The notes: generated from the letters alone by a model not told the origin. A stretch of DNA of 64,000 bases from Camarhynchus parvulus (GCF_901933205.1 NC_044571.1:75021689-75085688); one strand, 5' to 3'; shown: positions 26,238-38,800, numbered from the stretch's first letter. Translations and numbers: made by a program.

Positions 26238-26830
26238 ATTGGTGGTATTGAATTTCTTCAGTTTTTTTTTCTCTGTCTCTTTGTTTGGATTCCTTCCCTA
26301 ACTTTTGGATTTCAGTAGGAATAATTTTGGAAGTTTTGGTCCTTTTCTCTGCACCTCATTTCATCTCACTGCAATTGCTTTTGGTCTCTTCAAATTTTCT
26401 GGTGTTTTTCATGGAATTTTTTTCTTTATCATATCTCCTGTCATGGGTCTCCAGAGTGCTGGTTTCAAGAGTGTTTGTTCCCCTTTTTCCTGTGATTTCA
26501 ATATTTCATTCCCTTTCCTGAAAGGAAGAATTTCCTTTCACATCAATCACTACTTTTCTTTTTTTTTTTTAATTTTTGTGGTATCTCATTTCTTCAGATT
26601 CTTCTTTGTCTCTTTGTTTGCATTTCTTCAAGTTTTGGTCATTTTCACTACATGTCATTTCATCTCAGTACATTTGATCATAACCACTGCATTTCAAATT
26701 TCCTGAGTTTTTTTTCAATTGCACTTTAATTTCGTAATATCTCCGTACCAGAGTGTTTGTTTTGCTTGGTTCTCTGATTTCAGGATTTCTTTTCTTTTCC
26801 TGATAGGAATTATTTTATCATTTCTGTTAT
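26238..26830. repeat. Diverged tandem duplication of about 300 bp, pyrimidine-rich
   Basis: Several landmarks recur in the same order: TCTCTTTGTTTG (about 26275 and 26610), AGTTTTGGTC (about 26332 and 26632), CATTTCATCTCA (about 26357 and 26658), CCAGAGTG (about 26451 and 26749) and TTTTCCTGATAGGA versus CCTTTCCTGAAAGGA (about 26513 and 26795). The offset drifts between 335 and 285 bases, so indels have accumulated. The C/T-rich strand keeps frames open (133 codons at 26305-26706) without evidence of coding. Confidence 0.75.
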
Positions 26831-26859
26831 TCTCATAGGTACTTCAGGCACATTGCAGA

Positions 26860-27790
26860 GCTGTTAACACGTTAAAGTGAGGTATTTGCTCTCACCTCGT
26901 CTCACGTCCCTAAGATTTTCTTTCTGTATGGCTTAGGATCAGTATATCCCACATCTGGTCCTGTCCTTTTTTGTACCTGGTGTTGTAAAAGGCAGAACAG
27001 GCAATATTGCACCCATGCTTACTGGCCTTGGTCAACCCATTCCCATGGTTCTACAAGTCTCTCCTTAACTTATGTCTGTGTCATAAGAGAAGGCAGTGAA
27101 CCTGTGGCTGTGTGGCTAAGGACTGAGGGCCAGAGCCTTGTGTGAGCCTCTGGCTCTGGAGGAAGAGGGGCAGCTGCCATCTCTCACACCATGGGCAACC
27201 CCTGCATGCTGCGTGGGCTCAGCCAGCCTGGCCTGCCCTCCCTGCCCCTCTTCCTGCCCCTCTTCCCCTCCCCTCTGGGCCAGCACTCACACTGGCTATA
27301 CTCATCCTGAGCCCCTCTGTCGTAGCAACCACCAGCGTTCTCCCTGCTGCCACCATATCAATTTAGGGAACCACAGCCAGAGGGAATGCCCAGGCCTTGG
27401 CTGCCTGGAGAAAATTGCCTGTCACTCTTCAGCCTTGTTAAATGCTGTGAGATGGATAAACCCCAGAGCTCAGGCCTGTGGGGAAATGGCCAACATGGTG
27501 AGCTACTGTCACTTCTGTCTCTGTGGACAGCCTCTTGGGCCAGTGCTGTGGTCACCTCACAGTAGTTTAGCAATAGCAGTGACCCTTTATTATCTAAATA
27601 GAGATTCATCTCACAAGTCATAATTATATGAATGGGTATTCAACCATTTATTACAGAATTCCTATCTTTTAGTAAATACTGAAAACAGAATGACTGTCAT
27701 GTTGGCTGTTACTGCACAGGATTAATTATACTCAGTTGGAGAATGATGACAAAGTGTTATTCAGTTCACTGCCCTATAAGTTGTTTCTTG
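26860..27790. other. Intergenic, GC-richer block, nothing recognised
   Basis: From about 27030 to 27590 the sequence is richer in GC, with C/T runs at 27230-27290. A 161-codon + strand frame (27138-27623) runs through it. The protein is rich in Pro, Cys and Ser and matches no family I know. It could be part of a degraded repeat. Confidence 0.4.
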
Positions 27791-27796
27791 GCAAGG

Positions 27797-28133
27797 TGCT
27801 GCGTTCCGTGGGTTTCTGGGCTTATATGAATCCAATCCGGCCAGCACGAATCCAAGCCCAGCACGGAACCAGCATAGACGAAGGACAAAAGACAAGGAGC
27901 GCTCTTTCTCCACGTGGGTGTAGGTATCTGTTTATTAGCTTGAGACAGGACATCAGGTGGTGCAGCCACCCAGGTAAAGAAAGAGACCCCAGACAGCCTG
28001 CTATGGGGTTTTGTCCAGGGGAGAGGGGGCGGGGAAAGAGGACCGTGGCCAATGGGATGCCAATGGGGAGGGACCACCCGTGGGACAGCCACCGAACCAG
28101 GTATGGGAGGGAACACCCAGATGCAATACAACA
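27797..28133 (-). mobile_element. Solo LTR, class II-like (ERVK-type)
   Basis: The element starts TGCTGCGTTCC and ends AATACAACA, with TG...CA termini and 337 bp between. Perfect 6-bp direct repeats GCAAGG flank it at 27791-27796 and 28134-28139. TTTATT at 27931-27936 gives AATAAA on the minus strand, suggesting minus orientation. The GC-rich part includes GGGGGCGGGG near 28025. The 142- and 134-codon open frames across it come from LTR sequence and are not genes. Confidence 0.85.
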
Positions 28134-28139
28134 GCAAGG

Positions 28140-30059
28140 TACTTTTGTCCTGATCCAAAGCTAAGCGCACATTATTTCTTCTCTGGTCTACCTTTGATTA
28201 TTGTCAAAATTATACAGATTTACAGACTTTATAACTGCCTTCCAAGGTAAATCAGCACTAATTTTATTCACAGGGACATAAAAGATCTTTAGGAACAGAA
28301 AGTTGAAAGTGTCCGCCAATTTGGGATGCCCAGCTTCAAAACGTGGAGGCCTGGTTTTGCAGGTCTCCTACCATGATATTTATCATTCATCTCATACTGA
28401 TTTTGTTTTTGTAACATCTGTGTACAACCAAAATCCCTAGGGATTGGTATTTGTCTCCTTTGACCACAAGAAAATACACTACTGACATATATAGAGATGT
28501 CTGTCTCTTTAGGTACATAGACAATTGAGTCAATGGAGAGGGATCATCACTTCCACAGCAGATGACCCCTTTGATTAAGATGAATAGCAACATTAAATGT
28601 TCCTGTTTCTCTCCATTGACTGTGACAAGAGTCTAACACAATCAGTCCTAAGGACAAAGGATGCCTCTTCAGCATCACAGACTGGTGGTTGTGGAGCAAG
28701 TCCTTTAACTGCATGAACTGTTCTGCTTCCCTAAGCCTTGATTCTGTACACTAATATTTTAAACACACAAGAGGAGGAAGTTCTGGGTGTCACCAGGGCT
28801 ATTTATGCAGTCTGCATGGGACATTTATTGAATAATGCATATAAACAGTAGCATCAAAAGCCTTTTTTCTTCTAATTTATTATTTCTTATTCTACTCTAA
28901 CATGATTCATGTTATTCTGCTCTAACATGATTCAGTAAAAAATACTTCATTACTATCTTTATAGGTCCCATGGGTACTTGTGCCATGTAGCAACACCCTT
29001 TATTAGGGATAAAATCTGAGCAGGAAGGGAAAAAGTCAGGACTTTATTATGAACAGATTTCCTCTCTGCATAATACTGAAAAATTATTCTTTCAGCAGCA
29101 AGGTGAATGCAAAGGTCAATAAAAATAAGCAATAGATTGTTTCTCAGACTTGCCAAATCTACTGTTCTGCCCTTACCATTCTCTCACGTTAAGAACAAGA
29201 GAACCTATTCCAAGTTTTTGAAGTCAAATTTCACACAAAGAGATTTAACAGAAATGATGAAAAGATGTGTGTTTGGTTTTTTTCCTAGTAGCTTTGCTCC
29301 CAGAAAATTTGACTTTTATTTCTCTCTGATCTCTTTTCAAACACCACCATTTAGATCATCCAAATCCAAGTTTCTTAGATTGTCCTACACATGTCAACAA
29401 AAAGTGGTTTTTCTCCCCAGGTATGTATAGTGTGTCATTCCCCAAGCACCAAGAAACTCAGTATCCCTTCAGCCCTTTGCATGGCACAAAGTATGTTACT
29501 GTGCATGGTGCAGGTCTTACCTGTTCCCACCTTTACAAATCTTGGTAGAGAGGTCCCTGCAGATTCTGCTTCCCTGCTGCTGGCATCCATCCCCTTGCAC
29601 AAGAATATCAGCCTAGCAGTCATTTTCTGTAACCTCTGTCAAAAGGATGCCTGATCTAAAGAGCTTTGAAGCTAAATACAAGGGACATTAAGAGATGGTG
29701 TGTGGGAAATTATATCACTCTCACTTTATAGAACTCCACTTTTCTACTGTACCCTATTTGGCTGCAGTTCAACATGGGTCACAAATATTTCTTGTCTTCT
29801 CACTCCCCAAAGTTTTTCCTTCCCTTCAGGAAAAACACCATGTGGTAGGAAACAGAAAAAGTGTGTGAAACCCAATGGACGTCATACCCTTCCGACCTGG
29901 AGTAAGCCATTTCCCAGCACCTTCAATTCAGATCTTGCCATTTAATTAATATACAACATCAGTAGAACAAAACAGTCCTCTTCACCATGAATTGCAAACA
30001 GTTCTTGACCAGTTATTTGCAATTTATTTCAGGCAAACTTATGAGAGGATGTTGGCAGA
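28140..30059. other. Intergenic, no gene recognised
   Basis: AT-rich. A 25-bp tandem duplication lies at 28887-28935. A 107-codon frame at 29107-29430 has no recognisable family. Confidence 0.6.
28887..28935. repeat. 25-bp tandem duplication
   Basis: Two copies of TTATTCTACTCTAACATGATTCA (second with G for A at position 8), period 25. Confidence 0.9.
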
Positions 30060-30655
30060 TATATGGTAGTAGTCCTCAATGTGGAGGACCTGACCCTGCA
30101 CAGAATACCTGAAGAATCACTTTATATGCCTGAGAACATTGTCCAAACACTCAGACAGGCTGAGTGCTATGACCACTTCCCTGGAAAGCCTGTTCCAGTG
30201 CTCAGCTACCCTCTGGGTGAAAAATCTTTTCCCAAAATCTAACTTATACCTCCTCTGACTCAGCTTTGTGCTGTTTCCTCAAGTCCTGTCATGAGAGTGG
30301 AGAGATCCGTGCCTATCCCCCCTCTTCTTCCACTCATGAGGAAGCTGCTGACTGCAGGGAGCTCTCCCCTCAGTCTTCTCCAGGCTGAACACACCAATTG
30401 ACCTCAGCTGTTCCTCATAAGGCTGCCCCTCAAGGCCCTTCACCATCTTTGTTGCCCTCCTTCGGACACTCTTCCATAGTTTAATGTCTTTCTTATATTG
30501 TGGCACCCACAACTGCCCCCAGCACTGGAGGTGAGGCCGCCCCAGAGCAGAGCAGAGCAGAGCAGAGCAGAGCAGAGCAGAGCAGAGCAGAGCAGAGCAG
30601 AGCAGGACAATCCCCTCCCTTGCCCAGCTGGCCATGCTGTGCCCGATGCCGATGT
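30060..30655 (-). mobile_element. CR1 LINE, C-terminal part of ORF2
   Basis: Minus-strand translation of 30279-30540 gives the CR1 ORF2 C-terminal landmarks QYKKDIKLW, RRRATKMVKGLEGQPYEEQL and GVFSLEKTEGR. Beyond them, 30120-30280 is recognisable at DNA level (CCAAACACTCAGACAGGCTG, CCTGTTCCAGTGCTCAGCTA). The frame is disrupted after the EKTEGR block, and the element is truncated at both ends. An AGAGC pentamer array is embedded in the ORF2 sequence. Confidence 0.92.
30544..30605. repeat. (AGAGC)n pentanucleotide array, about 12 copies, inside CR1
   Basis: Pure AGAGC units. On the minus strand they read as a 15-base codon period giving repeated CSALL, so the array keeps the CR1 frame open. 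Confidence 0.97.
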
Positions 30656-31104
30656 TCTTCGATGGTCATCTACAGTCTTGGCAATTAAAATTCATAGTTC
30701 ATTCAACTAGTGGAGTCATAGACTGAATAGGAACATGGGTTCACAACCCTTTACAATTTTCCAGTATCTTCTTCCCTCTGCCCACAGTCTGTTTTTTCTC
30801 TGGTATAAAATTATATCCATCTTAATTGATCACAGTTGCAATTTTGTTTGATACTTACTGTGTTACTCCTAGTGAAAAGCTTGTTCCTCTAACAGCTTGT
30901 CTTCTTTAAGATATATATATATATAGATAGATAGATATGAATATACACAAAAGCTGGAGAAATACAAATACTCCTCATTCCTACAAACTTTTTACTAAGT
31001 GCTCTTCTGTCTTTTTGCTAGACAAATTAAACAAAGCCTTTATTACTCTACTCAGTGATTGTTTTAGATCATGGTTGTCAGCATGATTCATTGTCAAACT
31101 GACC
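30656..31104. other. Intergenic, nothing beyond a short (AT)/(ATAG) repeat
   Basis: AT-rich sequence with an AT/GATA simple repeat at 30911-30937. Confidence 0.6.
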
Positions 31105-31800
31105 CTGCATCAGGCTATAATTTTGTTTCCTTTGGAATGCTGGTTTCTGCACAAAATGGACATTGCATGGTGTAGACAGGAATGCTCTTGCTCTGAATAA
31201 TCTGCAGATTCAACATGAGGGTAATCCATGAAATTATACATTTATATAATTTTGTTTTCTCTTTTATCCCAAATAATTTTCTTATAGTTTCCAGGATATG
31301 ATTTGTTGATTTTTGTTTGGCATTCCTTTTGTTTCTGTTGGTTGGCTGTTCTGCCAGGTACTGAGTGCATTTTTCCACTGATCTATCTGTCATAACCTGA
31401 CGTCTTACTTTTATGGCACTAATGGTCACCTCAGACCCCATCATTTTATACAGGAAACTGAGTGTCTTTCTCCTCACATGCATCACTTCACATCATTTCA
31501 TTTTATTGCCCAGTCACTCAGTCTCATAAACAGCCTATGTAGATCTTCATAGTGATCGCCTGTCTTTTTTATTTTTAATAGATTCATATCATCATCAGAC
31601 TTTGAGACCTCAGAGCTCACACTCTTCAGCTCATTTATGAGTATGTTGTCTGGAGAACAAATGTATACTGCACAGAGAAGAGCTCTCAATGGAAGGTACT
31701 CTGAACCTTCAACGCTTTGACTTTGGTACAAAAGCATCCACCTGGAAATTTTGTAGGAGTCACTGTCAAATGCCATGGTTGGAGGATTGCACAAATTGTC
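31105..31800 (-). mobile_element. Old, decayed CR1-type ORF2 fragment (RT region and downstream)
   Basis: Two minus-strand frames follow one another. The first (31498-31794) carries ILINELKSVSSEVSKSDDD and HYEDLHRLFMRLSDWAIK, the position of the RT catalytic FADD block and the helix after it. The second (31115-31486) carries MHVRRKTLSFLYKMMGSEVT and ends in a stretch like the segment after the RT domain. The order is right for a CR1-type LINE. Stops and substitutions separate the blocks, and the FADD position reads SDDD. It looks clearly older than the other CR1 copies. Assignment is from motif recall. Confidence 0.78.
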
Positions 31801-32316
31801 ATTTGGATGTTCCCTATGGAGATGGGTGCACTAGGCTGCAGTGATAGAGGCAAGAGAAAGGTTTTCCTCTCAGACACAACAGAGGACGTAAGGAAATAGT
31901 AATTCCTAGATACCATGAGAAGGTTTGTGCAATATGATGACTACATTCAGGATTTTTAAGTGCTGTAGTTACAATTCTTTAGAGTGAGGAAGATACTCTG
32001 ACCACTATCCAAAAGACCAGAGCTACTAGAAGGTCAAACAAGACAAAATCCAATCAAAATTAATAGTGATGCTTGAAGTGAAGTAATACACTGTTGGGTC
32101 AGGTGGACTGTATTACTTCATATATTTTGGTTGCGAGTTAGTATTTTTATACAATGATGGTCTCACTGAAACAAGTCACATTCCTGTTATGAAAGCTGGT
32201 TTGCATTTGATATTGCCTTTGTCATACTTAGGGTTTTAAAATAGACAAAGATGTAGACTGAGCTTCAGACATAGGAGTAGCTGTGTCTAACTAATGTTTA
32301 TGGAGAAGAGTTCAGA

Positions 32317-32347
<31 letters not shown>

Positions 32348-35300
32348 AAATTATATATATTAAATTTTTATGTATAATTCTATATATATAAAATTATGCT
32401 GGATACACGTGCCTTATAAAGAGTCTGGATGTTCACAGACCCTTATTTCTACTTCTCTGTGGCCAAATTGCAAAGTCATCTTATCACAGCTGCATGAAGC
32501 TCTCTATCTATTTCAATCACTTATTTGGTAAATAGCTCCATATTAGAATGAACCTCCATACCAGAATTTTAATATCTAAGAATAATTTTATTCACAGTGT
32601 TACTCTCTAGTACACTTCAAGCTAGATTTATCTTGGCTATAACAAAGCAATCGTTAGTGGAATTTTATTCTGCTCTCAAATCAGGATCCAGTATTTTCAT
32701 CTTCTGAGCAGAAGGCAAGACACAGTTGTTGGTCTTACTGTAATGACTCATCTAAACAATAACTGAGAGCTTCACATCTCATTATTCCTTAATCTCTCAC
32801 TATTTCATAGACCTAAATAAACCTTTTCCTGATGGGTCAGTTTGTACCCAACAGTCCCAGAACCAACACTGCAGTATCTCTCCAGATAATCTCATTGGAA
32901 AGACTTGTTCCACCAAACTACTTAATCACTATAGCTTTAAATGCCTTGATAAGGTTTCACAATTTCATAACTAGTCCATTAACTCTTTTGTTATATGATG
33001 TTCTTCTTCTGTGAAAACTTTAATTCTAAGGGATTTTGATATTTGTATTAATATAATGGAAGTATGCACAATTTTGTCCTTGTCTTTAGAATTCCACTGA
33101 AAAGTGCCATTTTGGAATGGATTGATTAGGTTTAATCGCAGACACAGATTACTAAGTATTACATACCCAGCATAAACAATTATTTTGCTCCCTGCTATTT
33201 TATGCTGGCCATGAATAATGAATTATTTTTCACTATTTGTGGCACCAAAGGTAATGGTTTTTTTCACACAAAGACAACTGATCACATTTTTCATTGCTCC
33301 TATTAAAACCTGCAGAAACTCTTCAGTTCTTATTTTCTCTTGTTAGTTTTAATATATGTCATATCTACTGTGCTAGGTCATCTTGATGGCTTTTTTTTTG
33401 ATCCCACAAAGTAATCCTGCACATGATTAAAGCTGTGTGCTTAGTGCTTTAGGACATCCAAGGGCTTTCTCTATCACACTTACCACAGCGCTACTTTTCA
33501 GTGACTCCATTTTACTTACAGGTCAAGGCATTGCTAAACCACAACCTTTTTCCATTGAGCATTATTGGCCTTCCACAGCTTGAACCAGTCTAGGTAAATT
33601 AGCACAGCTCTACTTATTTCAGTGGAAAAATTATTTTTATTGCCTAATCCATTCTTTCTTACTGTTAAAGCTTAGTAAGGTCATCTAGTGATGATCCCAC
33701 ATAGGAATCAATTGTCCAGCACAGTTATCAAAAACTAGGGAAATAAAACCCCAGCCACATAAAAGAACTCTGGTAGACTCCAGCTGTTCACAAAACCATT
33801 TGTTGTAGTTTGATTATGTGTTATTCCCAGGTGACATTTATAAGCCTCATGTTATTTTTTAATGTCTGTAATAATCCAACAGAAAGAGCACTTGAATAAA
33901 TTCCACACTGCATTTTAGATGATGTCACTTTCCTGGGAAAATTGTACTATTCCTCATGGTTTAAATTTTTTCTGAAGTCTGACTTCTCCATTTTCTAGTT
34001 CTAAACTGATACCTGTGAACTTCATGTCTTTTTTTCCCCCCACACATTTTCTCAGCTTCTTTTCTGCACTAGATCACAAAACCAATGGTACAAAGATCAT
34101 GGCAGTGTTACCTTTGCTTTGGAAAAGGCTGCCAACTGTCATAGGCAGTGATCAAATTCAAATATTGTTTCAAAGAGTCTTTTTTCCACCCACTCTGTAG
34201 AAGCCAGGCTACCTAGGGATATGTTTCAGTAATGGGTGGTGTTGCAGTCACAGAAAGGGCTTTTTCCTTCTTCTTTGGATGTGAATTCCTCTCCTGAAAT
34301 GGATGTCCATTTTCCAGTGAATCCTAAATAGACATTCTTTAAGGACAGCTAAACCCATGTCTTGTTCCTCTAAGTAAATGTAATTTTGAAGTATAAGAAA
34401 GTGAATGCTTCCTATGAAATATATAAATTACACTAATAAAGAAGAACTAGTCCAGAAGATATAAGGGAATTTGTCTATTTCTCTATTGGTTTTTCAGGAC
34501 TGTGTACAAAAATACCCTAATAAATAGTCTTTTAAATACTGAGATCCTCTAACAGTAGTTCCCAACAAGTTATGGTACTTATAATAAAAATTAAATCCAA
34601 AATATATAATACAATGTGACTTCATGAGAATATATTGGTGTCTAAAAAAAGAAAGCATTCAAGCTCAGTGTGCAACAGTGATCAGAATGAAACTTCTATG
34701 TGATTTGCCAGGAAGTAATTTACATAGATATTGTAACAACATAGAATTGTTAGAAGGTTTTTGTTTTTATTATGAGAGTTAATCTGATTAAAGAAAGTAA
34801 CTTATTGATTTAAAAATTACTGCCTGGATGTTTTGCCCCAAAATCTGTCCCATGGGAGTGGTGTTTTAATGAACATGTGAACTTTTTGCCTTTTTTTTTT
34901 TCCACCCACATATTTTCAAGCCAATGGGGCTTGTTTTTCTAGAGTATTTGGTGCCATTTAAAATGCCTTCTGTATCTTGTTGGGCCTTCAGATGCTACTG
35001 CAGAAGGGAACAGACTTCTACAAGCCCTGAATGGTAGCAGTAAGCTGCTAGAACATTTCTAATCGTACATACATTTTAGATAACTAAATCATACCACCTA
35101 CTCTCCAAATAAATAAAAAGCATTGGTGTGACATCCAGAACAGCTTCTGCATCACTGCCATTTCTGCGCTGCCAAGCTGTTAAGAGCATGAGGCCGGCTG
35201 AGTGCTAAGGAGAGCCTCAGACCACTTCAACAAACCTCTCCAGCCTCTGTGTCTCTGTCTACTCACAGGCATAGAAGAGATGCTACAATGATTACTCTCA

Positions 35301-35355
35301 GTGGGGCAAGTTGCAGATTTGAGAGCTATAGAATTGCACAAAGTACTCCATAACA
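31801..35355. other. Intergenic, no gene recognised
   Basis: AT-rich sequence. The only structured part is an (AT)n run and AT-rich inverted repeat at 32317-32395. Open frames are all under 80 codons. Confidence 0.6.
32317..32395. repeat. (AT)n microsatellite with AT-rich inverted repeat
   Basis: (AT)n at 32317-32342 runs into TATACATAAAATT (32340-32352), complementary with one extra T to AATTTTTATGTATA (32363-32376). TATATATA with AAAATTA recurs after it. Confidence 0.85.
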
Positions 35356-35356
35356 T

Positions 35357-35800
35357 AGAGACACAGAATGATTTGGGTTGGAAAGCAATTTAATGAACGC
35401 CTAGTGCAACATGTCTGCCATAGGCAGGGACAGGTTTCACTGGATCATGCTGCTCAAAACCTCACACAACCTGACTTTTAATGTTTCCAGTGATGAGGCA
35501 TCCACAAATTCTCTCTGCAAACTGTTCCAGTGTCTCACCACCCTCATGGTAAAAAAAAAAAAAAAAAAAAAAAAGAAAAAGAAAAAGAAAAAAAATCTTC
35601 CTTACATCCATTCTGAACCACCCTTTTGTTTTAAAACTATTGCCCCTTTTTCTTTCACTATAGGCTCTGTTAAAAGGTATCCCTTTTTCTTATAAAACCT
35701 TTATACATTTTGAAGGACCACAATAAAATTCCACCTGAAGCCTTCCCCAGGCTGAATAATCCCTGGACACATTACTTCAGGTGCTGTCTCATGAGACAAG
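35357..35800 (-). mobile_element. CR1 LINE 3' part, interrupted by an A-rich tract
   Basis: The minus-strand CR1 tail begins at ACACAGAATGATTTGGGTTG and continues through CATCCACAAATTCTC, GTTCCAGTGTCTCACCACCC, then after the A tract CTTCCTTACATCCATTCTGA and AAGCCTTCCCCAGGCTGAA. It is diverged and 5'-truncated. Sequence on both sides of the A tract belongs to the same CR1, so the tract arose within the element. Confidence 0.88.
35551..35595. repeat. Poly(A)/(AAAAAG)n tract inside CR1
   Basis: Twenty-four A, then GAAAAA units. It sits where the CR1 reverse complement normally has GTGAAGAATTT-like sequence. Confidence 0.95.
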
Positions 35801-38800
35801 AGATGATTGTTAAAATTCTGTACATACTCTGTTCTTCCCTTTCTGTAGTAGCATCAATGAAAGAGTTGTTCTGTAAAACACTTTCCACTACTTAAACTTC
35901 TCTTTTGCCCTTTACTTGATAACTTCTCCAGTCCTAAGAAATCTTGTTCTTTTGCTTGTAAAGGATGATAATACAGAATTGGTCAAGTAATTAAACCCCC
36001 AACCTGTTTGTTTTCTAAGTCTTGTCTTATCTTTTCATTTTAGAGGGCACAGTGTACCTCTATATGTATAGCTAAATCAGTAGATTAAATATTCTCAAGC
36101 CTTGTTGTGTGAACACAGAGGTCATTTGTTCTGAAGCTGTGCTGATTCTGTAGATCCTCTTAAGAGAAGGTAAAGGCTCCCTTTACCATAGAGCTGGGCT
36201 GCTCTATGAGTGTGGACTGTGGGAATTCCTGCTCTTTGGAAAAGACTTCTTACTGAGTCAGGAGTCAAACATTTCAGCCCTCATCACAGACTGATGTGTC
36301 TGGTCTTGCCCAGGACAAGAACACAAAGCATCTGCTGAATTTTACCATTAGAGGGATGGGATTAGTACCTGCATTTCTGCACTGGAATGTTTAAATTTCA
36401 TGCAGCCCTGGGAAGGTGTCCAAGACATCCATAATTTGATCATTAATATTTCCATATATGAGTTTCACCTGAAAAATACTCAGGTTCTTCGTTTAGAACC
36501 CCCATGTTCCAAAGCTGTACAGGAAGTACCCTACTGACCTGAGGAAATTCATAAAAAAAGATAGCAGGGATGGATTTTTCCCTCTCATGGCAGTGAAGCA
36601 GCCCAAAAACTTGGATCTTGACAGTGGTATCAATCAACTACAAAAAAAAGAAGAAAGTTATCACTTTTTAATCATATATGAAATTTTGTAAAAAATCTAT
36701 AGGAAGACTAAAATGAAAAATAGCAGAGAGATACACTTGGCACATCTAAAAAAGCACCTGGTAGATTTTCAGAGGATTTTGGAATTTGCTTAGCTCTTTG
36801 AAAATAATTCATTTTTAGTCACTACACCTTTTTTTTAATAGCACTTGAAATAATTTTCAATATCTTCAAATTTCTTAAGATAATTATGTTTCACATAACA
36901 TATCCGAAAAAGAGAAAATATTTATTTACATATATTTTAAACACTTTTCTTACTAGCAACTGTGTATTTTTTTTCCATTTATTTTCCCCATTAATTGTTT
37001 TCTGGGTGGTTTCTTTGGTTTTTTAGTGGGGTGGGGGGTTTGTTGGTCTACACCCTTGGTGTTACAATATGTTGAGTAGCTGGGACATGGAGAAAAGCTT
37101 TATTAAAAACTTTCAGTACAATTTCTCTCTCTACTACTTCTGTGGTTCATCAGCATTCCCATTCCACAAAATAATTAAGTGGGTGCTTATACTTAGGTTT
37201 GTAAAGTGGTTCAATTTGAAGATGGATGCTGCAACGTTTAAAATAAGGCTCAGATATTTTTCAGACTTAGGGCCTCATTATTTTCCTTATATCTGAGGCA
37301 TGCTGTATCAAAGGGCCACAGAAAATCATCTAGTAACATAATCATAGATGCCTGAGAAGACAGGCATGGAAAAGTCTGTAAATAATGGCAAATATTTTCT
37401 TTAGTTGAAATAGTACAGCTGGAAAAGCCTTTACATAGAGTCTCACAATTTTATGGCTTGCCAGTGCTGTGGGTTTTCTGCCTCCCTTGAGTGGATATGT
37501 AGTGAGAAAGCTAAGGTGACAGCTATGACTACCTGGAATGCAAGCTACTACAGCTGAGAGGTATGTATGAATTTCTTTTACAAACAACATGGCTTTTCTT
37601 TGCCTACACAGAAAGTTCAAATAAAAATGCTTTATTTGTGAATCTGTCTAATGCATCTTATATAATTTATATAGTTTAGAATGCCATTTAGCATTCAATG
37701 ATAAGGTATTTTGCAATTGAGCTAATTTGCAATATCTCTTATAGAGTGAAAAAATAGAATTTTCTGTCTTTCCTATTTTATCTTGTATCAAATAAAGTAA
37801 ATTTTGCCATGTCTAAGCTTTGTCATTGTCTTCCTGCTGTGATCCATAAAGCAAAAAATCTGCACAGAACAGCTCCATATTCTCTGGCAATAAGGATTAA
37901 CAAATCATTGCACAAAAGACTGAAAAATATCCCCAATAACTAAAAAGTCACAATAAACTTTGGCAGCAAGAAGAACTTTGGAAAAAGCCCATTTACTTAT
38001 GCCTTAGGAACTCATACTGAAGCTCATAATTATATTTCATTTGCTTTGACTTCTAGGAAACCATCTATGTATTGAATCTCATGTACAAGAGAATACTACA
38101 GAGAAATATACTAGAGATTAGTGAGTACAAGAAATTTTATAGAAGTGCACATTTTTGGGGCTTTATATATCATATATACAGGCGACTCCATAAAGAAGTG
38201 TTGACTGCAGAGGACTAGAATTTAAGTCTGATAGGTACTTGACACAGTTCTTCCACTGATGAGCCTCATCATCAATTTAGCACCTTTGAACCTGCATGTA
38301 CTGGTCGTTAAAAAGCAGTCCAAAGTCTGCCAAACTCACAGGGCCCTGAGAATTTAATAAATAATATTTGCAAGATAGATTCCTACCTTAGTATTGGAAG
38401 TGTTTGATAGATTAATGTGACTTGATTAGGAAAGATACTGGAGGACACAAGGGTAGGAATTAGGTGCGCAAATACTTTCTAGAATCAGTCCCCTGCACTG
38501 TATGCATATTTAAATGTAGATATTTACATAGTGACTGAGACTGGGACAGTGATTGTTATACCAAGTGTGAAAATGTAATTTCCCAGAAAAATCAATCATG
38601 CTAAACTGCACCAAAGGAGTAAAGAACCTCTACTTCATAACAGCAATTTGTTTTTGTTTTCTTACATTGTTCTACTTTAAATTATACAATGAATATGATA
38701 CTAAATCTGAGCTACTTCTAATTAGGAATATTTTCTGAAAGACCAGTTCCAACCACTAGTTTTTTATCCCATTTCACAGCAGGAACTAATTTTATATAAT

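Noticed and set aside
26305..26706. 133-codon Phe/Ser-rich frame that looks like a membrane protein
   Set aside because: The hydrophobicity follows from T/C-rich DNA in a diverged tandem duplication; no start context or conserved motif is seen.
27736..28164. Overlapping 142- and 134-codon frames on opposite strands
   Set aside because: Both fall almost entirely in a solo LTR with clear target duplications.
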